From Ceratobasidium sp. AG-K (taxonomy: Eukaryota > Basidiomycota > Agaricomycetes > Cantharellales > Ceratobasidiaceae), in the NCBI GenBank assembly GCA_037039685.1, contig JAWNGF010000002.1, positions 4,712,001-4,776,000 of the forward strand: DNA of 64,000 nt. Direction: 5' to 3'. Positions 36,244-51,414 of the stretch are shown one piece after another. The number at the start of each line of letters is the position of its first letter. Position 1 is the stretch's first letter. Position numbers and translations under genes: made by a program. A model generated the notes under the pieces. It worked only from the letters and a program-made list of their open reading frames with translations. It was not told where the DNA came from and did not search any database.

Positions 36244-38373
36244 ATGCACTCCATCGCCCTCCGAAACTCTGCGAAGCGTGCGGCTGCGCTCGCCACCCGC
36301 AGCGCCCGCCCTCTGGTAAGTAGAAATGCCAATATTGCGCATAAAGGACCCATTTTGTGCAAATTTCTGATGGGATTGTTTCGGATAGCTCCGTGAGCAG
36401 TTGGCCGCGCCCGCATTCACTCGCGCGTATGCCACCCCCAAGGCTGGTGAGATACCCTACCCACATGCATATATCCAGCAATCCGCTCACCCACCGACCC
36501 GTATTTGCCCAAATCGCGATCCAATCGTGCAGCTGCATCCGAGGTCAGCTCTATCCTCGAGTCGCGCATCGCAGGCTCTTCCTTTGGCGGCGATGTTCAG
36601 GAGACTGGTCGCGTCTTGACTATTGGTGCGTTTGATACGAGTTTATGCGCCCGAGACCTGCGCCCTGACGATCATCTCAGGTGACGGTATTGCCCGTGTC
36701 TATGGCCTGGTAGGGTTTTAATTTTGACGATCTCGTTTGATGGCACTGACGCGTGTACACAACGATGATTAGAGGAACGTCCAAGGTGAGTCTTGGTGCG
36801 TGGTGCGTGACAAAAGTTTTACTCACGCTCTGCAGCCGAGGAAATGGTGGAATTCTCGTCGGGTGTTCGCGGCATGTGTCTCAACTTGGAAGCCGACAAT
36901 GTCGGTGTGTCCATCTTCGGTAACGATCGTCTCATCAAGGAAGGCGATACCGTCAAGCGTACCGGCCAGATTGTCGATGTTCCCGTCGGACCCAAGCTCC
37001 TCGGCCGTGTCGTCGATGCCCTCGGTAACCCCATTGACGGCAAGGGCCCCATCGAGGCTGCTGAGCGCCGCCGTGCCTCGCTCAAGGCCCCCGGTATCTT
37101 GCCCCGCCGCTCCGTCAACCAGCCCATGCAGACCGGTCTCAAGCCCATCGATGCCATGGTTCCCATCGGACGTGGCCAGCGTGAGCTGATTATCGGCGAT
37201 CGTCAAACCGGAAAGACTGCCGTTGCCATTGACACCATCCTCAACCAAAAGCGTTGGAACGATGGCCAGGAAGAGGACAAGAAGCTCTACTGTGTCTATG
37301 TTGCCGTTGGCCAAAAGCGTTCGACTGTTGCGCAGCTCGTCCAGACTCTTGAGGAGAACGATGCGATGAAGTACACTATCATCGTTGCTGCCACTGCCTC
37401 CGAGGCTGCCCCTCTCCAGTACCTCGCTCCCTTCTCCGGATGCGCCATGGGCGAGTGGTTCCGTGACAACGGTAAGCTCGGTGCATAGACATAACCGTGC
37501 ATATACTTACACGCAACAGGCAAGCACGCCTTGATCATCTACGACGATCTTTCCAAGCAGGCCGTGGCTTACCGTCAAATGTCTCTGCTCCTTCGTCGTC
37601 CTCCCGGTCGTGAGGCCTACCCCGGTGACGTCTTCTACCTGCACTCTCGTCTCCTCGAGCGTGCTGCCAAGATGAGCGAGAAGTTTGGCGGAGGATCCCT
37701 TACTGCTCTGCCCATTATTGAGACCCAGGGTGGTGATGTGTCTGCGTACATTCCCACCAACGTCATTTCCATTACCGATGGCCAGATCTTCTTGGAGGCT
37801 GAGCTCTTCTTCCGTGGTGTCCGTCCTGCCATCAACGTCGGTCTTTCCGTGTCTCGTGTCGGCTCTGCGGCCCAGACGTAAGTTTTCCCCTGCAACCAGC
37901 TCAGGGTCCAACTGACGTCAAATTTGACCTCCAGCAAGATCATGAAGAAGTTCGCCGGTTCGCTCAAGCTCTACCTTGCGCAATACCGTGAGGTCGCTGC
38001 TTTCGCCCAGTTCGGTTCCGATCTCGACGCGTCGACTCGCTTCTTGCTCTCTCGTGGTGCCCGTCTCACCGAGCTCTTGAAGCAGGGCCAGTACCAGCCT
38101 CTCCCCACCGAAGTCCAGGTCCCGATTATCTACGCCGGTGTCAACGGTCTCGTACGTGAATCTATGCATGTCGAGACCTAATTCTAACGCCACATGCAGC
38201 TTGACCCCATCCCCGTCGAGCAGATTGTCCGCTGGGAAGGCGAGTTCCGTCAACATCTTGCCAGCTCCCAGAAGGCCCTCCTTGCCGAGATTTCCAAGGG
38301 CACCGTCACCCCCGAGACCGAAAAGGAGATCAAGCGTGTCGTCGAGGAGCATGTCGCTTCCTTCAACGCGTGA
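36244..38373 (+). CDS. ATP1: F1 ATP synthase subunit alpha, mitochondrial
   Basis: Catalytic-core subunit of mitochondrial F1Fo ATP synthase. The presequence is basic and hydroxylated ([20 protein letters not shown], then [18 protein letters not shown]). Mature blocks: [50 protein letters not shown], the Walker [16 protein letters not shown], the signature [15 protein letters not shown], the Walker B region [96 protein letters not shown] and [20 protein letters not shown]. The C terminus is [16 protein letters not shown]. Nine or so exons, with the 5' half split into small ones. Codon use is strongly C-ending, as expected for a highly expressed gene. Confidence 0.97.
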
Positions 38374-38740
38374 ATAAACTCGGCATGATGGCGTAGGTTG
38401 GGGCTGGTGGAAAATAATGCACGGGCGGGCAAATAGTTATAATTTTCATTGAAGCCAGCCTAGTCTGCGTGTTGCTGTCCTTTTGATACTCAAAAACGTC
38501 TTTACTGGTTCGATGAATTGAACTGGACATAGATTTTCAATCATTCAGTCGGATAAACCCGGAAACGGGGTTTGCGGTCCGGTGCTCGGAAGATTTACGG
38601 AAACTGGACGGCATTTGAATCTAATTATTCCACAAACATTCAAGGTCAAGAAATTGAAGGTTTAGACAACACGTATGGATGGAGATGTAAAATACATGAG
38701 GTATATTGACTATAGGGAAATCACACTAAAAGGTCTGAAT
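38374..38740. other. Convergent 3' region, ATP1 / USP
   Basis: 367 bp between convergent stop codons. AT-rich, with several TATA/AATAAA-like stretches suited to 3' end formation on either strand. No gene seen. Confidence 0.4.
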
Positions 38741-41700
38741 TTATTGACCAGACGGGACTCTTTTGTAGAATAAAATGTATGCAGGTTTGCCCTGTGCAAG
38801 GGTTAGTGCGGTTCGAGTAATCGCAAAAGGTACTTACGACTACTTCTTTCGAGTCGGCGGGTGTAATTCGGCTGTCGTCGCAGTACATCCACTTGCCTCG
38901 GGATTTGACAAACGCGGTGTCTAGAGCTAGTTAAGCCCGGCAATCCATTGATTGGAAAGACTCACAGTGTCCACTACTCAAGCTACCAAAGTGATTCGTG
39001 ACGCCATACAGCTCGTACCGGTACGGCGGAATCTGGGCCCTCGGATCCGCAGGCGCATAATTTTCGAGCTTGTCCTTGTCCATGTTGGGCGTGAGCGGGG
39101 GAGGCATGTAGGCCGTCAAATCGAGATCCTTGAGCGGAAACTCGACGAGCGTCTCGAGTTTGTCTGTAAACGGGCCTTTGAACGAGAATCGCTTGAGATG
39201 AATGACGAGCATTGGCGGCATGCGCGAAAACGTCAGTTGCTTGACGGCTTTTCGGGCGGCCTTGCAGCGCGGGCAGTGCCTGTAACGCATGAGTAACAGG
39301 AACGTAGGGGTAAATTAGACTTACCATGCATCGGCGTTGTCCATGACCTCCTTGTTGACCAACGCATTGATGCAATCCATCAAGGAGACTTTGCTCGTAC
39401 CCTTGCTAACCGGAATCGGCACTGACAAGTTCAAAAACGCATTATACGTCGTCGACGTCTATGACCCAGTCAGCCCCGACCACCATTCACCGTCCGTCGC
39501 CCGACTCACCTGGCCACACGTTAGACACTGCATCCGGTTACAAAACTGCCCCTGGAAATAGTCGACCACAATCGAATCGTTTCGTCGCCTATATCGCGCC
39601 CACTCGTACGCTCCTGCGAGTTGCTTGGGCATCGCCTCGAGCTGGTTCTCGCGCTCGGGCGTGAGCTCCTCAAACTGGGGCTTGACAATGATCCGGTTCA
39701 AGTCTTCGTGGATCCCATCGAGCAAGAAAATCAAAAACTCTTGTGCGTCGTGCTGCTCTGTCCCCGCAAACTGCCGCGCATGCTGACATATCGATTTCTG
39801 CGCCGAGTCAGCGACGTCCCCTACTATCCAAAAGCACTCACCCTAAATGGAATCGGGGTAAGGTAGGGCAACTCGCCCTGCCACATGTCCCTCAAGAGGT
39901 TGTAAAATGCCCCAGCGAGCTCTCCACGCGTCCCGAGCGGGTTCATCATATTCACTTCATGATGCCACCTCCGGTCGGTAAAGAACCGCGTAAACGGCAC
40001 GGTCGCGCTCAAACACTGCAGTACCGAGTTCATATAACACGTATTCCCCATGTTGCGCAGCCCCGACATGCCGAGCTGCTCGTCGCGCCAGTACACGACT
40101 TGGTAATCGGGTTGAAACTGGGGCGGTTTCGGGGGCTGCATCCGTGGTCGGCTGTCGACGCGTTCCATGGCGGGGGCGGCGGCAATTGGCGGGGGGCGGA
40201 TGAGGTTGGGATAGTCGATCGAGGCGGGGCGGGTGGTGCTCAGCGTGACGGAACCCGAGTATGCGTGGTGCGGTTGTTCGAAATAGCCAGCGCCCGAGGG
40301 GGGAGGCGGGGACATCATATCCTCGATCGGACGGTGCGAGTGCGCGGGTGTGCCGCTCGAAGTCGGTGGAGAGACGGCGCGTTCGGGATAGGCGATTGGC
40401 GTGCGGGCAAATGACGATCCGCCGAGGCCCTGTGGGGTGTGAGTGTGCGTCTAATCCAAGGTGAGGCACTTACTGCGTCTTGCGGCATACGTGAGTGCGA
40501 GACGCTCCCCGACGCAGGTCGGTTCGACACGGCTGGTTTTCGCGCCAGTCGTTTGCCCGCGTCGGCTGATGGGGCGACCACGACGTCCTCCTTGGCCTGG
40601 GACCCGACAAACTCGCCCACGTCGTTTCCCCACGCCCGAATCCCGCCATACAGGAATACCGGCGACCGTCTGAGCGGTTTAAGAAACTCGGTCTCGTAGA
40701 TGATCCTAAACAGCACTCCGAGCGGCGTCGACGGGTCCCCAAACGACGTCGACTCTCGTCGCACAGCACCACGAGATCAAACGTGTTCCGCCGCTCGAAT
40801 AGCGTGCGTTCCGCCTTGGACGACAGCACGAGCGCTTCTTGCAGTTCCTTGGTCGACATTCTGCGTCCACTTAGTCCAGCCCCACACGTCTGCGTACTAC
40901 TCACCCTTTCCGAGTGAGCAAAATCGGCTCGATGCACACGACATTATCCACCGGCATCCGCCTCGCCTCGAAATCCTCCCTCGGGCGCACATCCAACACC
41001 AAAATCTGCAACGCCGTTCCCAGATAACTCTTTAATGTTTGCGCATTCACCACGCTCGTAATCGGCAAGTCGGGTTTGGGGAGCTTGTCCGACTTGGGCG
41101 GGTCGGGCATGCGCGGTTGAGCTTTGGCTGCGCTCCCAAACGTCACCCCGGGACGACCGTTGGCGGGCGTTGAAGCTGGACGGGGTCCTTCGAGGTCGGG
41201 TATCGCGTTTGGGAATGGACGTGGGGCGGGTGAGATGCTGTCTTTGCCTGCAAACGTGCGTCCAAACTCGAATCCGACCGAGGGTGGACTCGTTGCGGTC
41301 GGTCCGGATAAAGCTGGCATATTGGTGGATCCAGATAAAGCCGGCATATTAGTGGGCCCAGATAAACCCGGCACGTTGACCGGAACGCTGGCGTTGAGGA
41401 GTTTAAGCTCGGCGTCGCTAGCCTCGGCCGACGAGAAGGACGCTTCGAGCGAGTCGATGGACGGATACGAGGCCTCAATGTCATCAATCGACGGAAACGC
41501 ATTCTCAAACGCCTCGGTCGTCGCGCTCCTCTGGGGTTTACCCGGGCGTTCGTCGTGCTCTTTCAACTCGCCCAGGTCAGTTCGGAGACCCAAGCCTAGA
41601 CCAAGACTTTCCCCGCCCGTGGCGAGTGGAGAAAGAGGCTGAGACCGACTCCCGGTTCCGTTTGTGACGATCCCGTTGACCGACGTCCCGGTATGCTGAG

Positions 41701-42887
41701 GACTGGACCACAACGCACTCTTGGACAGCGGCGGAGTGCTCGTTCCTAGGGTGGACGACCGGGTAGGCGGAGTCCTGTCGCCTGTAATCGATCGCGGAAG
41801 AGTGTTGCCCGTGCTCGTGGGTGTTAACCTAGGAGGAACAGGTGGCCGGGGGGATTTAGTCGGCGAGGGTTGAGTACTCTCTGGGTGGGAGGGCGTGAGG
41901 GAGTTTGGACTCGGGGCGAACGTGCCAAGATTGTTGGTTGCCAATGTGGGCGAGGTGATGTTCAAGGACATGCTGCGCGGACTGCGGGGAGGCGCGGAAG
42001 GCTGGGTGACCGTCATTGTCGTCGTCGAGGTGGCAGAGGTATTGGAACCACCGCGGCTGCGGGGCGGCGGGGCAGAAGGCGAGATCCCAAACATTCCAAT
42101 CGCAGAATTTGAAGTCGAGGCGGTGGGGAACATCCCAGGCGGTCGGACGGGCGCACTGGGCACGAGCGGGGGCATCTTGCCGTTTGGGCGTGATTCGAGA
42201 TCGTTGAGAAAGGCGAGGTCGTGCTGGATGGAACTCGCTCCTCCGCCAGGAGATGTGGGATTAAGCGGCGCAGGTCCGAGGTCGAGTGGCTTTGGCGGGT
42301 CGGGCGCGGGTCGGATATCGTGTAATCTAGGTGGTTTGGCTGGCTTTGGAGGTGGCCCTGCGCCCCGAACGTCCATGCCAGCCTGGGCGAGCATCTTCAT
42401 GCGGTCTGCGACGGATCCCATCGGACGTGCGTCGGGCTCGGGTGTGGGCTGAGTGTGCTCAATCTCCTTTAACCGCTCCTCGATCTTCTTTGCGCGGGGG
42501 AGCATCTGGCCAGTGATATACTGCACGCCATGAGTACGGGTCGAGTGGCAGCAAGTGGACTGACCTCGCTTAGCTTGGCTGTCTGCTGGTAGAGCACACC
42601 CCGCTGGCCCTTGGGCGTTTCCCGCTTGTACTCGGCCGTCCCAAGGACATGCTCGAGCAAACTACTGGATTAGCCCAGTAAATAAGAAAGCAAGCGACTC
42701 ACTTGGCGGCCTGGGAATACTTGTACAGCGCCCCGCTCAGATCCCCATCGTGCTCGAGCGAGAATCCAGCGTCGGCGAGACTGCGTGCGGACGAGACGAT
42801 GGACAGAGCAGAGGCGCCGGCGACGGCCTGGAGCGAGGCCGACTTTGCGTGCTCGCGGATGTCCTTGACGTGTGCCACTTTGGCCAT
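38741..42887 (-). CDS. Rhodanese-USP deubiquitinase (DOA4/UBP5/USP8-like)
   Basis: Cysteine protease that removes ubiquitin, in this family at endosomes. Start MAKVAHVKDIREHAKSASLQ leads into a USP8-type N-terminal helical domain (FSLEHDGDLSGALYKYSQAA, LLEHVLGTAEYKRETPKGQR). A long Pro/Ser/Thr-rich linker follows. Then a rhodanese-like domain (LQILVLDVRPREDFEARRMP, NTFDLVVLCDE, STPLGVLFRIIYETEFLKPL, VFLYGGIRAWG) and the USP core: Cys box GLRNMGNTCYMNSVLQCLSA, QHDAQEFLIFLLDGIHEDLN, zinc ribbon CLTCGQ and WHCPRCKAARKAVKQL, PMLVIHLKRFSFKGPFTDKL and His box HFGSLSSGHYTAFV. Near 40753 the frame steps by one base inside the rhodanese domain (VVLCDE to STSFGDP) with no room for an intron. Terminal residues KPAYILFYKRVPSGQ. 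Confidence 0.9.
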
Positions 42888-42930
42888 GGTAGTCAGGATC
42901 AAATTCACTCATTCGCTGACATCATCCACC
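42888..42930. promoter_or_regulatory. 43-bp gap between divergent start codons
   Basis: Only 43 bp separate the USP ATG (42887, minus) from the F-box ATG (42931, plus). Both 5' leaders must be very short or overlap, or transcription starts inside the neighbouring gene. Confidence 0.6.
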
Positions 42931-44779
42931 ATGTCCACCGACGAGCTTGAGCGGTTCAGAGCCGAGTGGAAGCAGGAAATCGAGCAGAGGATCCATCCTG
43001 AGCCTGCGACGGCTGGGCCCTCGTCGTCGGGGCCTGCATCGACCGAGCCAGATGCGACTCGCCGCTCGCCGATTGACATTTACGCGGAAGCAGGTGAGTG
43101 ACACGCTCTGCATTATACCCGCACTCATCCACGCAGTCGAGCGGGAGCAGCGCGGCGAGCTCGACACGGCCATCAGCCTATACCGACGCGCATTCCGGCT
43201 GGACCCACACGTCGACCGAGCTTACCAATTTCGCGCCACCACCGACGCATTCGACGCACTCACGCTCGCTCCCGTCACACGCAAACCCAAGCCAGAGCCC
43301 ATCCACGTCCCCGCTACATCCACTCACTCTATCCGCACCCTTATCAAGGCCTTTCCCCCCGCCTCGGAACTCTGTTTTGCGCCCGAGGACGAGCGACAGC
43401 CTGTGCACCTCGCCAAGGTCCCCGACGAGCTCCTGCTGCACGTCCTCAAGATCCTCGACGTCGCGTCCATTGAGCGATTCGCGCTGGTCAGCAAACGCAC
43501 TCGTGTCCTCACTCTCGATCCCGATTTGTGGCGGTAAGTCCAGCGATAATCATGAATTTCTTATCCGAACCACGAGCAGAGATTTCGTCACGGCGACCTA
43601 TGTCCCGCCACAAATCCCCACCCTCGAGTCCCTCCCAGACCTAATCACAAGCTTCGACCGCGATTTACGAAGACTCTACATCGAGCTACCCAGATTACGA
43701 CTCGACGGAGTCTACATTGCCGTCTGCCACTGTACGTCCCCAATTCATCCCGCTGTTTAATCTAACACTCTCCCAGACGTGTAGGTCCCTCGACCCAGAA
43801 ATACATCTAGCTAACCCCAGACAGTCGAGCAGGCCAGAGCGAAAACGCCTGGGTCAACGTGAGTCGACTGACACCGGCTGAATTCCGCTGACTCGCGTAG
43901 GTCGACCATCTCGTCACCTACCACCGTTATCTCCGCTTCCTCCCCGACGGCACCGTCCTCTCGCTCCTCGATCAAAATCATGAGCCGCGCGAGGTGGTGC
44001 ATATGCTCACGCCCGACCTTGTTCTCAAGGTGCGCCTCCTAGACTTTCTTGCGCTGGTTGTCGCTTACCCGTGTTATCTTTGCCTATTCTTGCGTCATTT
44101 GATCGCGTTTTGTTCGCAGGGCTTCTTCATCGGCAAATGGACACTGACAACCTCCAACGACGGCCCGCCCCGAGTCGTCGTCGAAGGCCTATCAGACCCC
44201 CAGGGAAAGTTTGAGCACAAGTTCAAGATGGAGTTGACGCTCGGGAGTAAACCCATCGGAAGGTACGTTTCCGTCTCCTGCGTTTCTCGTGCCCTGCGTT
44301 TCCGAGCCGTTTCGCTCCCTGTCGTGCCACACGGCCCGTGTTCCGCTTGGCTTGCTTTCCGACCCACGGATCATCCCACGCGGGAATGGCGCGAGAAATA
44401 ACCTTTAGAGCTCGGGTTGCATATATGCTGGACGGAGCGCCCGACGGCCTCGTGTAGGGTAGAGCTCGCAACGAGTGGGGGTGGTGGGGTAGAACTGACG
44501 CCAAGCGTGTCATGGGCGACGCGTCAGATTTCCCAAGGCTAGATCACAACGTGCCCGACACGAGCCAGAGATTCCAGCCCTTTTGACTCGAGCCATGCCT
44601 CGTCGGATTTTAGACACGCCCTCTTTGCACGAGCTTTTTTTTTTGACTGACGGCTTCTCAGGTGGAACCGCCTCACGCTGGATTCGTACATGTCCATAAA
44701 CTCGGCCGGGACGCCCTCGGAGCTACCGATCCGGAACGAACGGCCGTTTTGGTTCTCCAAGGTCAAGAGCTGGGTTTGA
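42931..44779 (+). CDS. F-box protein of the FBXO9/HRT3/Pof7 group
   Basis: SCF ubiquitin ligase receptor. Start MSTDELERFRAEWKQEIEQR. A TPR-like helical pair follows (AVEREQRGELDTAISLYRRA, FRLDPHVDRAYQF), then the F-box HLAKVPDELLLHVLKILDVA with SIERFALVSKRTRVLTLDPD and LWR. The C-terminal beta-rich domain has the family order DLRRLYIELPRLRLDGVYIA, VDHLVTYHRYLRFLPDGTVL, EPREVVHMLTPDLVLK, GFFIGKWTL, GKFEHKFKMELTLGSKPIG and RWNRLTLDSYMSIN. The end is PFWFSKVKSWV. TPR plus F-box plus this C-terminal domain is typical of FBXO9 and yeast Hrt3. About seven exons. Lies head to head with the USP gene. Confidence 0.88.
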
Positions 44780-45037
44780 ATAGTGCGGGGGGGCTAGTCG
44801 AGGGTTGGATACCGGGCTGGACCGGAGGATAGATTGGTCTTTACAGCAATACAGTATTCTTGTCTATCGTGGAGAATAAATAAGACATTCTTCAACTACG
44901 TTACATTAGATAGCACAGGCCCAAAAAGAAAGTACAACAAGAATTTGTGCAGGGGTGTGGGGGATAGCAGACAGCGTGAGACAGCGACCTCTATGATACA
45001 AGAAACAAAACAAATCCTCCTATTCTTACAATTGGGT

Positions 45038-48039
<3,002 letters not shown>

Positions 48040-50556
48040 GTTGAGCGCAGAGAGATACCCAGGCCCAGGTCGCGCAACAAATGTCGAGGGCGTTGGAAGC
48101 GTGGGCGACTGAGGAATTTATACTTTACGAGTTGGGTCAGCCGCTTGTGATTGTCCTCTGATCAATCCTATTTCCAGGACCTGATTTGCTTCCGGCATTA
48201 TTCCGTATTTGCCCAGCGCCAATTCAACCCTCTTGACCACCACGGCCGCACGCTCTTGGCACTCTTTCAGCCGCTCTTCATCTCCAGACATGATTTCGCC
48301 TCAATGCCCATGCATCAGTGGCGAATCCCCATTGAACGACAGATCTCACTCGCAACTGGATCGGGCCAAGCACACCTCGTGGCTCTCGCAGAACTCGTCG
48401 AAGCAGTGCAGCTTCTCATGCCTCGACGAAAAAGCTCCATAATTTTCTGGATATCTCTTTAATCCTCGTACTCGTATCGATTATCCGCATCTCTGCCTAC
48501 TAAATAGATCCCGCCAGCGGTGCGAGCTCCCTTGGAGTCGGGCACCATCCATCTTCGCACATATCAGTCGGAAATACTTGACGTCACTTTTAGACGTGTG
48601 CTGTGCAATTGTGCTTACGCCAGGTACTCTTCACCAGCATTTCATCATCCTGACTTCTTAGCGGCCGACACTACCGTCCAGGACATCATTACGAGTACCC
48701 CATAGCAAGCGTACGATAAGAATATGACGCGCACCTGTAAAACTGTTTGAGGTAAATCTCCCAGTATGGCATTCCAACGACAATCCGGGTATCTCAAAGA
48801 AGGCCACATTTATTTGAAGAGTACAAACTTCCCCTGGGAAATACCTTCTTGCGCAAAACCACCCCTTGGACCCAATTGCACCTGCTGTTTCAACCTGATC
48901 GACCACTGTCAAACCGCCGTCAAACGCAACAACTTTCGAACCAGTCAAGCGGGTGGAGCGAGTGGCACGCGTGGGTGGAGTTTGCATCGACCAATCGTCT
49001 TCGAGTTTCGAGCGGGGTCAGCTCGACTGCGAGCGCCCCAGTACCAAATACTGTAACCCAGATGAACTATCGGTCCTGCCCTGGGCCCAGACCTGCCGAC
49101 ACGGAGCGTCGGGAAGTTTCCGCTCAGCGCTGCGATCGCATCTGAGGTCATGTACGATAATCTGTGATGTACCAAGCAATACATAACCTTCATCTCAGTG
49201 CCCAGTAGCGATGTTCCCCCAACTAACTCGTTCATGGTGGCTGAAAATCTATTCGTCCGGTCGGCACACGAGGTCACATGAACAAACGGATTTGGACATC
49301 GCAAGACTTGAAACGAACACAACTGGCAGTTGAGCTCGCTCCTGCTCCGTTTTAGTACACATGCCTGCGTGATAAAGGTCATTTCCTTCCCGACGAGTCA
49401 TCTGTATGCATCGTGTTTTCTTCTGTTCACTTATTCGGAATCGCCGTTCCTCAAATCCTCCCTCGGAACTTCATTCTCAGGCGCAGTAGCATATGCGGTC
49501 ATACGTCCTACATCTCGTACTTCATCGGCCACCGAGGCAACTGTTCCATTGCCCGATCTAAAGCTCCTCATCCAGTACTAGAAAGCGAATTATCTTAAGC
49601 CACTCGCACGGTAGCTAGCCAAACAAGGGCTCCCGCGCAACGCTAATCGGAAAGTAGGGATATCGAGCTAGACTAGTTTACAGTAACCACCCGCTTGGAT
49701 CATCCCAGCCCCTTATGTGGCGTTGCATAGCGGCCGTTTAACGAGCTATAGGATCCATGTCTACTCCGCTCAATCGAATCCCAACCTCAGTCGCATAATT
49801 GATTCAGGAGCTCAATTCCAAGACCTGCACACAGGAAAGCGTAAGCAGTATGAGAGGCAGCGCGCTCGTACTAGTTCAGGCCATCCCCTGCTTCACAGCT
49901 CCATAGCTCGTACTCATCTTGTTGGACGCCGGCATCGGAATTGACCCCTCATACGTAACGTGAAGCTTGTCTCTCATCCCCATAATTCAGTGGTGCTCAC
50001 TTACTACATAACTCAACACATATTAAATTTCATGGTGGAACGGAAGAGCACACTTGGTATTCGATCCCCAACATGTACTAGGGCTGTTGTCTGAAATGTT
50101 CAGTTGTTATTCAGACTAAGGACCGTCATACGACCATGACTCGATAACTTCTGAATCACCTCAAAATTGATAAAGGCTGTGATCCGGTATTGTTCCAAGG
50201 CCAGGTGAGTACTCAACAATCTGGAGTACTGACATTCGAACCCAAGGACCAGACGGTAGAATCATCAGTATAAGACACATATGATCACGTCTCCTTATAT
50301 AACAATTACCTTCCCCTGAAGATAACTGGCTGAACGCCATGAACAAATATTTGGAGGGGTTTGTTCTGGCATTTTTGGTAGCATTCTCAAGTGCTGTAGT
50401 TCAAACCCGGGACTTTGAGCACATCGGCAAAGTAAGCCCGGACCGGCTAATCGGGTCTGGTCAGCGATGATCAATGATGTGAAAGGCCGGCTATAAATAA
50501 AGACCCGCTGGCCTCACGACCTCATTTTGCACCTTGTAAATTTAATAACCTCTACC
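48040..50556. other. Gene-poor 2.5 kb upstream of SNF1
   Basis: Holds the SNF1 promoter, with a TATA-like GTATAAAT on the minus strand at 48116-48122, about 80 nt upstream of the ATG. A 57-codon open frame (48118..48291, minus, MSGDEERLKECQERA...) ends at that element and is probably fortuitous. The remainder (48300-50480) has short frames without domains. No recognisable transposon, repeat or RNA gene. Confidence 0.4.
50491..50500 (+). promoter_or_regulatory. TATA box of small gene at 50557
   Basis: CTATAAATAA lies about 60 nt before the ATG and downstream of gene-free sequence, a standard position for a fungal TATA box with a short leader. Confidence 0.55.
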
Positions 50557-50890
50557 ATGACTTACAGTGCGAAACGGAAGGTTCACCTCCGGAGCCTGGC
50601 TCTCGCGCGTGAGGCGGTAAGTGTGATGTCGCTTTAACAGTGCTCGTGTAACTAACTATGGTTCGCAGAAGAGACGCAAACATAAAGCCGATGGCGAGGC
50701 TAGAGAGATGGTAGAAACGGTGAAGGAGACTGGGACACCGGCCCTAACTCCACGTAAATATATTTGGATATCTCAGGCCAGTGCAGAAAGCAGTTCCAGA
50801 GTCGGTACTTCACGCCCCAAGAGCCCCAATTACCCAACACCTAAGCCTTTCCGAATAGTTATTGACCCTCGCAGCCCGGGCTTCTTATAA
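50557..50890 (+). CDS. Small basic protein of unknown function
   Basis: Two exons: from 50557 to GTAAGT at about 50619, then from after TTCGCAG near 50669 to 50890. The protein is about 93 residues: MTYSAKRKVHLRSLALAREA, KRRKHKADGEAREMVETVKE, then a Ser/Pro/Tyr-rich half ending PFRIVIDPRSPGFL. The N-terminal 35 residues are strongly basic and helical, with a KRRKHK patch that could be a nuclear signal. There is no signal peptide or membrane span. A TATA box 60 nt upstream, a consensus intron and an uninterrupted frame support a real gene. No homolog is recognised. Confidence 0.55.
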
Positions 50891-51414
50891 TAACCAACCA
50901 ACCATCTACTCCCGAGCAGGTCGTGCCATCGTTGCTCCATCAAGTATGTAGATTTTCTGTATTCGTTGAGCCTCATTGATATGCATTACTTAGGAACGTC
51001 CCAGCCGGTGTCCAGAGCACTGAATCATTACTACACAGGAGGAAACAATCGTTTGCACCATAGTAATAATAATACTAGTGCTGGTTAACCTGAGCCATGG
51101 AGCCGGTATCGAAAGAAATATTTAGTATTTGTTTTAGTTAGTTGTTGTAATAGCCCCCGGTCCTGTACATTACGCATGTACTCATGTTTATTGAGATCTG
51201 ATGTAATAAATTTAGCTAGTCAAGCTAATTTTGGAGAAATATCGAGCTTGTCTTAACATTGAGTAAACGCCGTACGGTTGCGAGCCACACGATTATTCCA
51301 GTCAAACAGATCATTTCAATTCGTAACAAGCAAACAACCGAGACACAGTCGTATGTACAGTCGTATCTACCAATCATTTACAAACATTCACATCAAGTGG
51401 TGCTCAACGACTCC
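50891..51414. other. Intergenic, AT-rich
   Basis: Contains the 3' region of the small gene (AT-rich, several short TAATAATAAT runs near 51062-51072) and the 3' UTR of the ENA gene on the opposite strand. Nothing coding seen. Confidence 0.4.

Noticed and set aside
48658..48987. 109-residue minus-strand open frame in the SNF1 upstream region
   Set aside because: No domain character, no intron/promoter signals; surrounding frames equally open.
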